Of a stretch of 40,252 nt of DNA, positions 9,793 through 18,337 are shown one piece after another (positions within the stretch are counted from its first letter, which is position 1; each line of letters starts with the position of its first letter). This DNA comes from Sphingobacteriaceae bacterium. GTDB taxonomy: Bacteria > Bacteroidota > Bacteroidia > Sphingobacteriales > Sphingobacteriaceae. A program made the translations under genes and the position numbers. Under the pieces are notes generated by a model. It did no database searches. It saw only the letters and a list, made by a program, of their open reading frames with translations, and was not told where the DNA came from. Location: positions 1-40,252 of the forward strand of contig JAIELS010000015.1 of assembly GCA_019752795.1 (NCBI GenBank), given 5' to 3'.

Positions 9793-10509
9793 TTAGTAAG
9801 TTTTTGGCGTAGCCGATAAAAAGGTATATTTCAAAATTAAACTTGGATCTGGACAATTTTCTAAGTAATTCTCTTTTTTTGAAAATTGACAAACACCAGG
9901 ATAATCGCCATTTTTACCTTGCATATCAAACATCAATTGAAAATGTAAGTGTGGTGGCCAATATCCATTTTCTGCAGCTATACCAAATGTTGCAAATTTC
10001 TCTCCTGCTGGGATAAACTGTCCAACTTCTAATCCTGATAAGGAAGCTAAGCTTAAATGTCCGTATAACGCATATACTGTTAAATCTTCTAATTGATATT
10101 GAAGAATAATTGTTGCTCCATAATCACCAAAATTGTCATTGAATTTAAAGCTATGAACTGTTGCATCGTAAAAATTATAAATTGGTGTTTCTGCTTTACC
10201 CCAAATATCGATTCCTAGATGTAATCTTCTCGGTTCTTCATCACTATCAAAATGTGTACTTCTGCTATAAATAGTACGGTGTTCATTGTATCCTCCAATT
10301 CCATATCTGGCAGAATTTAAAGCTAATTTTTCATCTACCCAACTGGAGAAAGTAGTAGTTTCGGCTAAAATTTCTGTTGTAAGTTCAGTATTATTTGCTG
10401 TAAAATCGAATGGTAGTAAACTGTCTTTTTCGGCATCAAAATCTACAATTTTATAAATTTTGTGAGCTGGATTATTTAAGAATTCTTGCAGTTTTTGTAA
10501 TGATTTCAT
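9793..10509 (-). CDS. M23-family peptidase
   Basis: RRLHLGIDIWGKAETPIYNFYDATVHSF...GATIILQY...YALYGHLS...GYWPPHLHFQLMFD. Confidence 0.8.
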   Translation of the reverse strand: MKSLQKLQEFLNNPAHKIYKIVDFDAEKDSLLPFDFTANNTELTTEILAETTTFSSWVDEKLALNSARYGIGGYNEHRTIYSRSTHFDSDEEPRRLHLGIDIWGKAETPIYNFYDATVHSFKFNDNFGDYGATIILQYQLEDLTVYALYGHLSLASLSGLEVGQFIPAGEKFATFGIAAENGYWPPHLHFQLMFDMQGKNGDYPGVCQFSKKENYLENCPDPSLILKYTFLSATPKTY

Positions 10510-10573
10510 TTTGAAAAATTAACAGTTTTAATGCTACAGCAATCGGATATGAATATATAGAATTAAATCCCTT

Positions 10574-11212
10574 TTACAATACATTAAAAACGTAAACATA
10601 GTTATAAATAAAATGAGACAAAGCCCCAAAATTTACAAATACATGCCATAGTTCATGACTGTGAAAGTGCTTGTGCATTTGTTTATCTTTTGCATAAAAA
10701 TAAGTGCCTCCTATATAAAACACACCTCCCAAAATAAGCCACATAATAGCTGCGAAAGGTAATACTTGTAATATTTGTTGTAAAAAGGGTATAACTATAC
10801 ATCCCATTGCAATGTACAAACCAGTAGAGAGATATTGATTTTTTAACCGATTAAAGATTTTTAATAAGCAACCTATTAAAGCGATGGTCCATATTAATCC
10901 GAAGACTAACCAACGCAACCATCCATCAAAAATAATTAAAACAGTTGGCGTAAAAGACCCAGCTATCATAATATAAATGCAGCAGTGATCTAGCTTTTGC
11001 CAAAGTCTTAAACTATATTCTGTTCTGGGAATACTATGATAGAGTGCACTAACACTAAACAAAATAATAATGCCAATACCATAAATATAAGCCGAAGCGT
11101 AATGGAATATTGAAGTAGATTTTTGAAGTAATAAATATAAACCCTCGAATGCTAAAAGCGCAGGAATAACATGCGTAATAAAATTTCCGGGTTCACGGAT
11201 ATATTTATTCAT
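10574..11212 (-). CDS. Hemolysin III / PAQR-family (YqfA-like) membrane protein
   Basis: FITHVIPALLAFEGL, SALYHSIPRTEYSLRLWQKLDHCCIYIMIAGSFTP, HSHELWHVFVNFGA; start ATG overlaps rbfA stop (ATGAATAA). Confidence 0.85.
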   Translation of the reverse strand: MNKYIREPGNFITHVIPALLAFEGLYLLLQKSTSIFHYASAYIYGIGIIILFSVSALYHSIPRTEYSLRLWQKLDHCCIYIMIAGSFTPTVLIIFDGWLRWLVFGLIWTIALIGCLLKIFNRLKNQYLSTGLYIAMGCIVIPFLQQILQVLPFAAIMWLILGGVFYIGGTYFYAKDKQMHKHFHSHELWHVFVNFGALSHFIYNYVYVFNVL

Positions 11213-11588
11213 CTGTTGGTTCCTCGTCTGTTGCTGGACGTTCTTTTGCAATTTTATCGAAAATTTTATCCATGTGTTCTACATATTCATTGGTGTCATC
11301 CACAAAGAAAGAAAGCGTTGGAATAACTCTAGCTTGGTGGCGAATACGAGTCCCTAATTTATATCTAATTTCCCCAGTATGTGAATTTACTGTTGCCAAC
11401 GATAATTCTGTATTGTTGGTATTTAAAAAACTCAAATATACTTTAGCAACTGCTAAATCTGGAGATACGCGAACTTTTGTAATCGTAACTAATGTATTGG
11501 GTAGGTAGGATGATCCTTCTCTTTGAAAAATAGCAGCAAGCTCTTCCTGTAATAATCCTGCAAACTTCTGTTGTCTTTTACTTTCCAT
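11205..11588 (-). CDS. rbfA: Ribosome-binding factor A
   Basis: MESKRQQKFAGLLQEELAAIFQREG..., VTITKVRVSPDLAVAKVYLSFL. Confidence 0.92.
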   Translation of the reverse strand: MESKRQQKFAGLLQEELAAIFQREGSSYLPNTLVTITKVRVSPDLAVAKVYLSFLNTNNTELSLATVNSHTGEIRYKLGTRIRHQARVIPTLSFFVDDTNEYVEHMDKIFDKIAKERPATDEEPTDE

Positions 11589-11654
11589 AATATTTATTTA
11601 TTAGCGAACAATTGATTTAACGGTTTCCCGCAGATTTCGCAGCTTATTTTTTAT

Positions 11655-12857
11655 TTAATACAATAACTTATCGTATGGGAAACGGTTAATATGAATAGCC
11701 TTTACTTTCTCATATAAAAGTTCTTTAAATTCTTCTATATTTTCCTTTTGCGTAGCCGAAATAAATATTGCTGGAGCATTGTGATGCGCCATCCAACTTT
11801 TCTTAAAATCTGCCAAAGTTAAAGGAACAACTTCCTCTTCATTTACCAAATTAAATTCGTCTCTTTCTGGCGTAACATAAGCATCAATCTTGTTAAAAAT
11901 CATGATGGTATCTTTATCTCTAGCACCCAAATCGCTCAAGGTTTCGTTAACCGTGTGTATTTGATCTTCAAAGTTAGGATGTGAAACATCCACCACGTGA
12001 ACTAAAATATCCGCTTCCCTAACTTCATCTAAAGTAGATTTAAAGCATTCTATTAAGTGGTGAGGTAGTTTTCTAATGAACCCAACTGTGTCTGATAACA
12101 AGAAAGGTAAATTCTCAATAACCACTTTACGCACTGTTGTGTCTAATGTTGCAAATAATTTATTCTCTGCAAAAACATCAGATTTAGCCAACATATTTAA
12201 AATGGTAGATTTACCAACGTTGGTGTAACCAACCAAAGCCACACGAATTAATGCACTTCTATTTTTACGTTGTGTTTCATTTTGGCGATCAATTAATTTT
12301 AGACGTTCTTTAAGCAAAGAAATCTTTTCTAAAATCATCCTTCGATCACTTTCAATTTGTGTCTCACCCGGACCACGCATTCCAATACCACCTTTTTGGC
12401 GTTCTAAGTGAGTCCATAAACGCGTTAAACGAGGCAGTAAATATTGTAATTGCGCCAATTCTACTTGTGTTTTGGCTTGTGCAGTTTGTGCCCTACCTGC
12501 AAAAATATCGAGGATAAGATTACTTCTATCTAAAATTTTAACTTGTAATTCGCGTTCAATATTACGCAGTTGCGATGGTGATAATTCATCATCAAAAACA
12601 ACCATATCTATTTCTTCAGCTTTAACATAAGCTTGTATTTCCTCTAGTTTTCCTGTACCTACAAATGTAGCTCGGTCAGGTTTTAACATTTTTTGGGTGA
12701 AGTTTCTTTCTACTTTACCCCCAGCTGTATCCACCAAAAAAGCCAATTCATCTAAATATTCTTTAGTCTGTTCTGGCTTTTCGCCCGGCGTTATTACCCC
12801 AACAAGTACAGCACGTTCTTGTTTAAGGGCAGTATCATATGTTTTTTGTTTTCCCAT
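11655..12857 (-). CDS. hflX: GTPase HflX
   Basis: FVGTGKLEEIQ, FDDELSPSQLRNIE, GIGMRGPGETQIE, VGYTNVGKST, DTVGFIRKLPHHLIECFKSTLDE. Confidence 0.95.
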   Translation of the reverse strand: MGKQKTYDTALKQERAVLVGVITPGEKPEQTKEYLDELAFLVDTAGGKVERNFTQKMLKPDRATFVGTGKLEEIQAYVKAEEIDMVVFDDELSPSQLRNIERELQVKILDRSNLILDIFAGRAQTAQAKTQVELAQLQYLLPRLTRLWTHLERQKGGIGMRGPGETQIESDRRMILEKISLLKERLKLIDRQNETQRKNRSALIRVALVGYTNVGKSTILNMLAKSDVFAENKLFATLDTTVRKVVIENLPFLLSDTVGFIRKLPHHLIECFKSTLDEVREADILVHVVDVSHPNFEDQIHTVNETLSDLGARDKDTIMIFNKIDAYVTPERDEFNLVNEEEVVPLTLADFKKSWMAHHNAPAIFISATQKENIEEFKELLYEKVKAIHINRFPYDKLLY

Positions 12858-13084
12858 TTATTAAATACAAATATACAATTTTAATCACGTTCCGTTATTT
12901 GTAACATGTCATTAAAACCACATTAAACTTTTCTCTTATAACAGCAAAGGATAACTATTCGTTTTAGCTATGTAAGTATTAATTTACTTACAATTGTAGC
13001 GTTTATACAACCCTAATCGTTTAACGAAACTAAACGTTCAGGCTTAAAAATATTTATATTGCATATCCAAACAAATAATATTAA

Positions 13085-13684
13085 ATGAAAAAAATTATTT
13101 TTATTCTAGCCTCATTTATCACGCTGACTAGCCAAGCACAAGAAAAAAGAAAAAGTATTGCTGTTAGTTATGGCTTTGGTTCTGGAAGTATTGGATCTTT
13201 TAAAAAATTAGATGGTGGAGGATCAAACGAGAGCAAATCACTACATAAAATTGGGTTACTTTACCTAGGTGAGCTAAGTAAGAATTTATATTTGGAAACA
13301 GGAATAAGCTATATAGATTTTAAATATATTTCAATTGGTCCGTTTTATGGTGGGCAAACACCTAGGGTAATTTCCAATCATCAAGTAAAACTGATTAATA
13401 TTCCTTTAAAGTTAAGATATGAAGCAGGAAAATATGTTTTCTTTAATGGCGGAGTGTTTACTGACATTGCTGTGAGTAGATATGCCAAATATAAGGAAAA
13501 GGAATAATCTGGACTTGGCACTAATTTAGGTATGGGATTACAATATCCAATTTCTAAAAAACTAAGTTTATATACAAATCCTCAGCTTGATCTGAGAAAT
13601 ATCATCTCTTTTTCTTCTGAAAATCATCCGTACTTTATTGCTGATGCAATTGTTGACTTTGGAATTAAATTAAGGCTAAACTAA
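13085..13684 (+). pseudogene. Outer-membrane beta-barrel-type protein interrupted by an in-frame TAA at 13505-13507
   Basis: ORF 13085-13507 ends ...YAKYKEKE*, and the same frame continues without further stops as SGLGTNLGMGLQYPISKKLSLYTNPQLDLRNIISFSSENHPYFIADAIVDFGIKLRLN* to 13684. Confidence 0.7.
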
Positions 13685-14463
13685 AGCTGAGCTACAAAAT
13701 CTCTAATCGCCTGTCCAGGATCTGCTGTTTTCATAAAATTTTCTCCAATTAAAAATCCATTGTAACCAACCGCTTTTAGTTCTTTAATTATCTCAGGATT
13801 ATCAATTGCACTCTCAGAGATTTTTAAAAACTCATCGGGTATTTGATCAACTAAATCGAATGAGGTTTGAATATCAACTGTAAAATTTCCTAAATTCCTA
13901 TTGTTTACACCAATTGCGTCTAAATTTGGGCAAATACTTTTTTCAAGCTCTGTTAAATTATGAACTTCTAATAATACATTTAATCCTAAACTTTGTGCCA
14001 GTTTCCCAAAGTTTATAATCTGTTGAGGAGTTAAAATTGATGCAATTAATAAAATAAGATCTGCCCCCCAAGCTTTGGCTTCTAAGATTTGGTATTCATC
14101 AATCATAAAATCCTTGCGCAAAATTGGGATTTGATTAACCGCTCTTGCTTGAAATAAATCTTCTGCCTTGCCACCAAAAAAATCTTTATCTGTTAATATC
14201 GAAAGCGCTGAAGCTCCAGCCGAATTGTAAGCTTGAGTAACCTCTACAACATCGGCTGTGCCATTTATTAATCCTTTACTAGGCGATTGTCTTTTAAATT
14301 CTGAAATTATTCCAGTACGAGTTTTATCCAATAAAAAATCTTTAAAAACTAATGGTTTTCGATTAAAATTAGGATTTACTTCCAATTCCTTCACCGACAC
14401 TTTCTGTTTTGCCAAGGCAACTTCTTCCTTTTTACGGATAACAATTTTATCGAGTATGTTCAT
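13681..14463 (-). CDS. trpC: Indole-3-glycerol phosphate synthase
   Basis: ILDKIVIRKKEEVA, IISEFKRQSPSKGLIN, VLLEVHNLTELEK, IGVNNRNLGNFTVD, SESAI. Confidence 0.95.
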   Translation of the reverse strand: MNILDKIVIRKKEEVALAKQKVSVKELEVNPNFNRKPLVFKDFLLDKTRTGIISEFKRQSPSKGLINGTADVVEVTQAYNSAGASALSILTDKDFFGGKAEDLFQARAVNQIPILRKDFMIDEYQILEAKAWGADLILLIASILTPQQIINFGKLAQSLGLNVLLEVHNLTELEKSICPNLDAIGVNNRNLGNFTVDIQTSFDLVDQIPDEFLKISESAIDNPEIIKELKAVGYNGFLIGENFMKTADPGQAIRDFVAQL

Positions 14464-14495
14464 TTTTTATTTTGTGCCTCGTAATAACGAGTTTT

Positions 14496-15098
14496 TTAAT
14501 TATCCAACCAATTTTTCATCATTTGTTTACCATTTGGGGTAAGTACGCTTTCCGGATGAAACTGTACTCCTCGAACATCTAAAGTTTGATGACGTAGTGA
14601 CATTATTTGTCCGTCTTTATCTGTTGAAGTTACGATTAAGCATTCTGGTAAATCTACTGTATTTACCACCCAACTGTGGTAACGCCCAACTTCAATTATA
14701 GCTGGGCAATCTTTAAAAGTTAATTCTTCTTTATCTAAAACAGTAATTGGCGTAGCAATGCCATGCATTGGTCTGCCTAAATTTAGCAAACTTCCACCAA
14801 AAGCTTCGGCTATTGCCTGCTGACCTAAACAAATACCTAAAATACTTTTTGAAGGAGCGTAAGCTTTGATGACTTCTAAAAGCAATCCTGCCTCTTCTGG
14901 TATTCCTGGTCCAGGAGAAAGTAATATTTTATCATATTTATTTACATCTGCCAAATCGAATTTGTCGTTTCTCCAAACCTCAGCTTCAAAACCTAATTCG
15001 TTAATTAGATGGACTAAATTATAGGTAAAACTGTCGTAGTTATCGATTACTAAAACTACCCCCTTGCCCCCTAAAGGGGGAATATTATTACTATTCAT
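14496..15098 (-). CDS. trpG: Anthranilate synthase component II (glutamine amidotransferase)
   Basis: VLVIDNYDSFTYNLVHLINELG, LLSPGPGIPEEAG, GICLGQQAIAEAFGG, VQFHPESVLTP. Confidence 0.94.
   Translation of the reverse strand: MNSNNIPPLGGKGVVLVIDNYDSFTYNLVHLINELGFEAEVWRNDKFDLADVNKYDKILLSPGPGIPEEAGLLLEVIKAYAPSKSILGICLGQQAIAEAFGGSLLNLGRPMHGIATPITVLDKEELTFKDCPAIIEVGRYHSWVVNTVDLPECLIVTSTDKDGQIMSLRHQTLDVRGVQFHPESVLTPNGKQMMKNWLDN
15056..15082. repeat. CCCCC-TTG-CCCCCTAAAGGGGG dispersed palindromic element (copy 1), inside the trpG 5' coding end
   Basis: ccccc ttg ccccc taaa ggggg; encodes NIPPLGGKG of TrpG. Confidence 0.8.
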
Positions 15099-15125
15099 TT
15101 TATTTAAATCAATATTTTATTTATT

Positions 15126-15154
15126 TCCCTTAACTCCCCTTTAGGGGTTGGGGG
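15126..15154. repeat. CCCCTTTAGGGG-TT-GGGGG element (copy 2, inverted relative to copy 1), trpE-trpG intergenic
   Basis: tccccttt agggg tt ggggg; reverse complement aligns with copy 1. Confidence 0.8.
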
Positions 15155-16558
15155 TTAAATCTCTTCTGCCATTTCAATTGCTTTGCGTAATGCAGCAATC
15201 TTATTATTTACTTCGTTTAATTCACTTTCTGCAATAGAATCAGCAACAATTCCGGCTCCGGCTCTATAGTGTAAATGGTTATTTTTACTCATAAAAGTTC
15301 TAATCATAATGGCATGATTAAAGTCATCGTTAAAGCCCATATAACCAATCGCACCGGCATAAAAATTACGGCCTAATTTTTCATATTGATCAATCAATTG
15401 CATAGCTTTATATTTTGGTGCACCACTTAAAGTTCCTGCTGGATATGTATCTGCAACAACCTTAAATGCACTAACTCCAGCCTGCAAATTGCCGCTAACC
15501 TTAGAAACTAAGTGTATTAAATGCGAATAATATTGTACTTCTTTAAAAGATTTTACCTCCACATTATTGCAATGTCTGCTTAAATCATTTCTGGCTAAAT
15601 CTACCAACATTACATGTTCTGCACTTTCTTTCGGGTCTTCTTCCAACTTTTTAGCAAGAGCAGCATCTTCTTCGTCATTACCTGTGCGTTTAAAGGTTCC
15701 AGCAATTGGGAAAATATTAGCGACTTTATTGCTTACGGTAATTTGCGCCTCTGGCGATGAACCAAACAACTTGAAACTGCCATAATCAAAGTAAAACAAA
15801 TATGGCGATGGATTAATGGAACGCAAACAACGGTAAACATTAAATTCATCTCCCAAAAAAGCTTGGCTAAATGATCTTGATGGTACGATTTGGAAAACAT
15901 CACCACGATAGATGTGTGTTTTTAACTGCTCTACCATATCCATAAAACCTTGGTTAGTTAAATTAGATTGTTCATCACCGTTGGTTTTAAAACTATATTC
16001 TGGGAAATTTTTATTTTGAATAATGTACTCTAATTTACTTAAGTCTTCATTTTCATCATCGTTGAAAACATTTTTAACTAACGTAATTTCATTTTTAAAG
16101 TGATCTATAGCAATAATATATCTGTACACATGATATTGCATTTCTGGAATTTTATCCTCATCTGGCGTAGCCGAATTAAATTTAATGTCTTCGAAATGTT
16201 GAACTGCATTCCATGTGAAATAACCAAACAAACCCGTTGAAATATGCTTCTCTCTAGTTTGCTGAATTGGATTAAATAATGCTTTAAAAGCCTCTATCTC
16301 TTCTGTTAATATAAAATCTGTCTTTTGTGCTCTACTTCCATCTGGAAAATAAGTACTCAGTACGCAATCTTTTAAAATTATACCTGCAATTGGCTCGGCA
16401 CAAACATAACTGGTTGCATTTTCACGACTATGATAATCTGAACTTTCTAATAAAATGGTATTCGGAAAAACATCTCGCAAGCGCAGGTAAATACTCACAG
16501 GAGTTGTGGTATCTGCTAAACGCTTCTTGGTATGTGATTTTATATTGTACATTGGCAT
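15155..16558 (-). CDS. trpE: Anthranilate synthase component I
   Basis: GDVFQIVPSRSFSQ, FGSSPEAQITV, FPIAGTFKRTG, AEHVMLVDLARNDLSRHC, YPAGTLSGAPKYKAMQLID. Confidence 0.94.
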   Translation of the reverse strand: MPMYNIKSHTKKRLADTTTPVSIYLRLRDVFPNTILLESSDYHSRENATSYVCAEPIAGIILKDCVLSTYFPDGSRAQKTDFILTEEIEAFKALFNPIQQTREKHISTGLFGYFTWNAVQHFEDIKFNSATPDEDKIPEMQYHVYRYIIAIDHFKNEITLVKNVFNDDENEDLSKLEYIIQNKNFPEYSFKTNGDEQSNLTNQGFMDMVEQLKTHIYRGDVFQIVPSRSFSQAFLGDEFNVYRCLRSINPSPYLFYFDYGSFKLFGSSPEAQITVSNKVANIFPIAGTFKRTGNDEEDAALAKKLEEDPKESAEHVMLVDLARNDLSRHCNNVEVKSFKEVQYYSHLIHLVSKVSGNLQAGVSAFKVVADTYPAGTLSGAPKYKAMQLIDQYEKLGRNFYAGAIGYMGFNDDFNHAIMIRTFMSKNNHLHYRAGAGIVADSIAESELNEVNNKIAALRKAIEMAEEI

Positions 16559-16568
16559 CTTTTTTTGC

Positions 16569-16631
16569 TGTCATCCTGAGCTTTTCGAAGTATCTATTGT
16601 TTAAGATTGCTTCACTAGGCTCCCAATGACG
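16569..16631. repeat. REP-like dispersed repeat of the 'TGTCATCCTGAGC...' type
   Basis: tgtcatcctgagcttttcgaag...ggctcccaatgacg with imperfectly complementary ends. Confidence 0.6.
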
Positions 16632-16645
16632 ATTTTATTTATAAC

Positions 16646-16679
16646 AAAAAACCCGACGTAATTATACGTCGGGTTTTTT
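16646..16679 (-). terminator. Strong intrinsic terminator upstream of trpE (candidate attenuator)
   Basis: AAAAAACCCGACGTA-ATTA-TACGTCGGGTTTTTT perfect inverted repeat. Confidence 0.85.
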
Positions 16680-16711
16680 AAATGTGGTTTATTTTGGTTT
16701 AGGTTGATAAA

Positions 16712-16792
16712 CTATAATTTGCACAAAGCTACGACGAAACTCCTTTTAGAATTGCCACGCCATTGCCATGTATGTAGGTTATTGTTAATCAT
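16712..16792 (-). CDS. Candidate trp leader peptide MINNNLHTWQWRGNSKRSFVVALCKL
   Basis: 26-codon ORF with Trp-Gln-Trp, between a candidate promoter and the terminator upstream of trpE. Confidence 0.5.
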   Translation of the reverse strand: MINNNLHTWQWRGNSKRSFVVALCKL

Positions 16793-16799
16793 TGAACAA

Positions 16800-16829
16800 C
16801 AAAAATATACAAAAAGTTAAGTAATCAAA
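16800..16829 (-). promoter_or_regulatory. Bacteroidota-type promoter for the trp leader
   Basis: Minus strand TTTG-N18-TATTTTTG, matching -33 TTTG / -7 TAnnTTTG, directly upstream of the leader ATG. Confidence 0.55.
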
Positions 16830-16856
16830 ATATTTTGAAATATTTTATTTTATATT

Positions 16857-17300
16857 CTAAGAAACACCAAAAAACGATTTAGAAGGATCAGCTTTTGTCA
16901 TCATAAATATACTTCCCAAAATAATTAACAAAGCAATACCAAAAAAGATGGCAATCGTTTTATGTTTTGCAACTGCATTTGTTAGCTTTTTGGACCTCGA
17001 GTTTCCGATGGTAATGATAATTATTGCGATAATCATCATACTCAGGTGCTCAACTTTATAATAGCGATAGATAGCATCACTCATCGGCCCTTTGGTTAAT
17101 GGACTTAAAAAATATAAAACTAAACCAAATAGCAATTGTATATGTGCACTAATTAAAGTAAAAACATTTAACTTTCTGTTACCTTCAGTATAAGTTTTAT
17201 TACCTAACCAACCCATTAATGCCTGTAATACAGCAACTACTAATAAGATAAGCACAATATATCTCCAACCAGAGTGTGCACTTTTTAAAATTTCGTACAT
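16857..17300 (-). CDS. Four-TM membrane protein (cytochrome b-like annotation in Bacteroidota)
   Basis: 147 aa, hydrophobic segments, conserved-looking AHSGWRYIVL and HIQLLFGLVLYFLSP, KVEHLSMMIIAI. Confidence 0.6.
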   Translation of the reverse strand: MYEILKSAHSGWRYIVLILLVVAVLQALMGWLGNKTYTEGNRKLNVFTLISAHIQLLFGLVLYFLSPLTKGPMSDAIYRYYKVEHLSMMIIAIIIITIGNSRSKKLTNAVAKHKTIAIFFGIALLIILGSIFMMTKADPSKSFFGVS

Positions 17301-17716
17301 AATTAAAATGATTTTTTTATTTCAAAAATAAGAATTTAATCATGACATTATATTTTTCTTTACCTAAGATTCTAACAGAACGTCAAGTTATGGCTTAAAA
17401 TTACCTTTATTCCTTAAATTAAATTCATTAATAGAAAAATATAATTAATTTTTACCACTAATTTAAGCGTAAAATTATAGTACAAGCTATTTATTTGTTT
17501 AGTAAAAATTTTACATTTAATTAAAAAAACAGCTACTTAATTAATTTTTTAATTAACTTTAGCTTAACCAAACGAAAGAAAGAAAATTTTATTTCAATTT
17601 ATTCCTTTAATTTGTTTTGTTATTTCTAATAATTAAATCTTTGTTATCATGCAAATTATGTATGTGTATACATTAAGCTTTAATATTAAAAATCAACCCT
17701 AAACCAAATATTAACT

Positions 17717-18262
17717 ATGCGTAATGAGGTTACTGAAATGGAGCTTTGGACTCGTTTTAAAAACGGTGATAAAGAATCATTTAAGGAAATTTACTATGAG
17801 CATTATATGTTTCTATATAACTATGGGATTAAAACTACTTCTGAAAATAATTTAGTAGAAGATTGTTTACAAGATTTGTTTTTAAAGCTTTGGAAAAACC
17901 GCGAGAACCTGGGAGAAGTAATTTCCATTAAAGCTTATTTATACCGTGCTTACGTTCGTATATTGTTTGATGCCTTAAAAAAATCGAAAAGAGTATTAGA
18001 TTTTAACGAGTTAGATGGCGAAACAGAAACCTCTAGTATTGAAGAAAACATAATTCATAATCAGTCGCAAACAGAATTTAAAACCCAAATAAATAAAGCG
18101 CTAAACCAATTGAGTAAAAGACACAGACAGGTTTTACAATTACATTATTTAGACGGTCTTTCCTATAAGCAAATAGAAGAGATATTACCTATTAAATATC
18201 AAGCAATTAGAAACTATGTCCATGAGGGATTAAAGGTTATGCGAAAAAAAATGGTCTCCTAA
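17717..18262 (+). CDS. ECF-type RNA polymerase sigma factor
   Basis: LWTRFKNGDKESFKEIYYEHY...DCLQDLFLKLWKNRENL; LSKRHRQVLQLHYLDGLSYKQIEEIL. Confidence 0.92.
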   Translation: MRNEVTEMELWTRFKNGDKESFKEIYYEHYMFLYNYGIKTTSENNLVEDCLQDLFLKLWKNRENLGEVISIKAYLYRAYVRILFDALKKSKRVLDFNELDGETETSSIEENIIHNQSQTEFKTQINKALNQLSKRHRQVLQLHYLDGLSYKQIEEILPIKYQAIRNYVHEGLKVMRKKMVS

Positions 18263-18337
18263 TAAATATTTTTTTCAAAAATAGAGTACAAAACAAAAAC
18301 ATTAGCGTCTATAGTAGTAACCAAACTAAACAGACGT

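Noticed and set aside
14258-14542. 94-aa plus-strand ORF across the trpC/trpG junction
   Set aside because: Overlaps conserved trpC on the opposite strand and has no domain-like sequence.
16327-16629. 100-aa plus-strand ORF overlapping the 5' end of trpE and the REP-like element
   Set aside because: Antisense to well-conserved TrpE and passes through a repeat; not supported as a gene.
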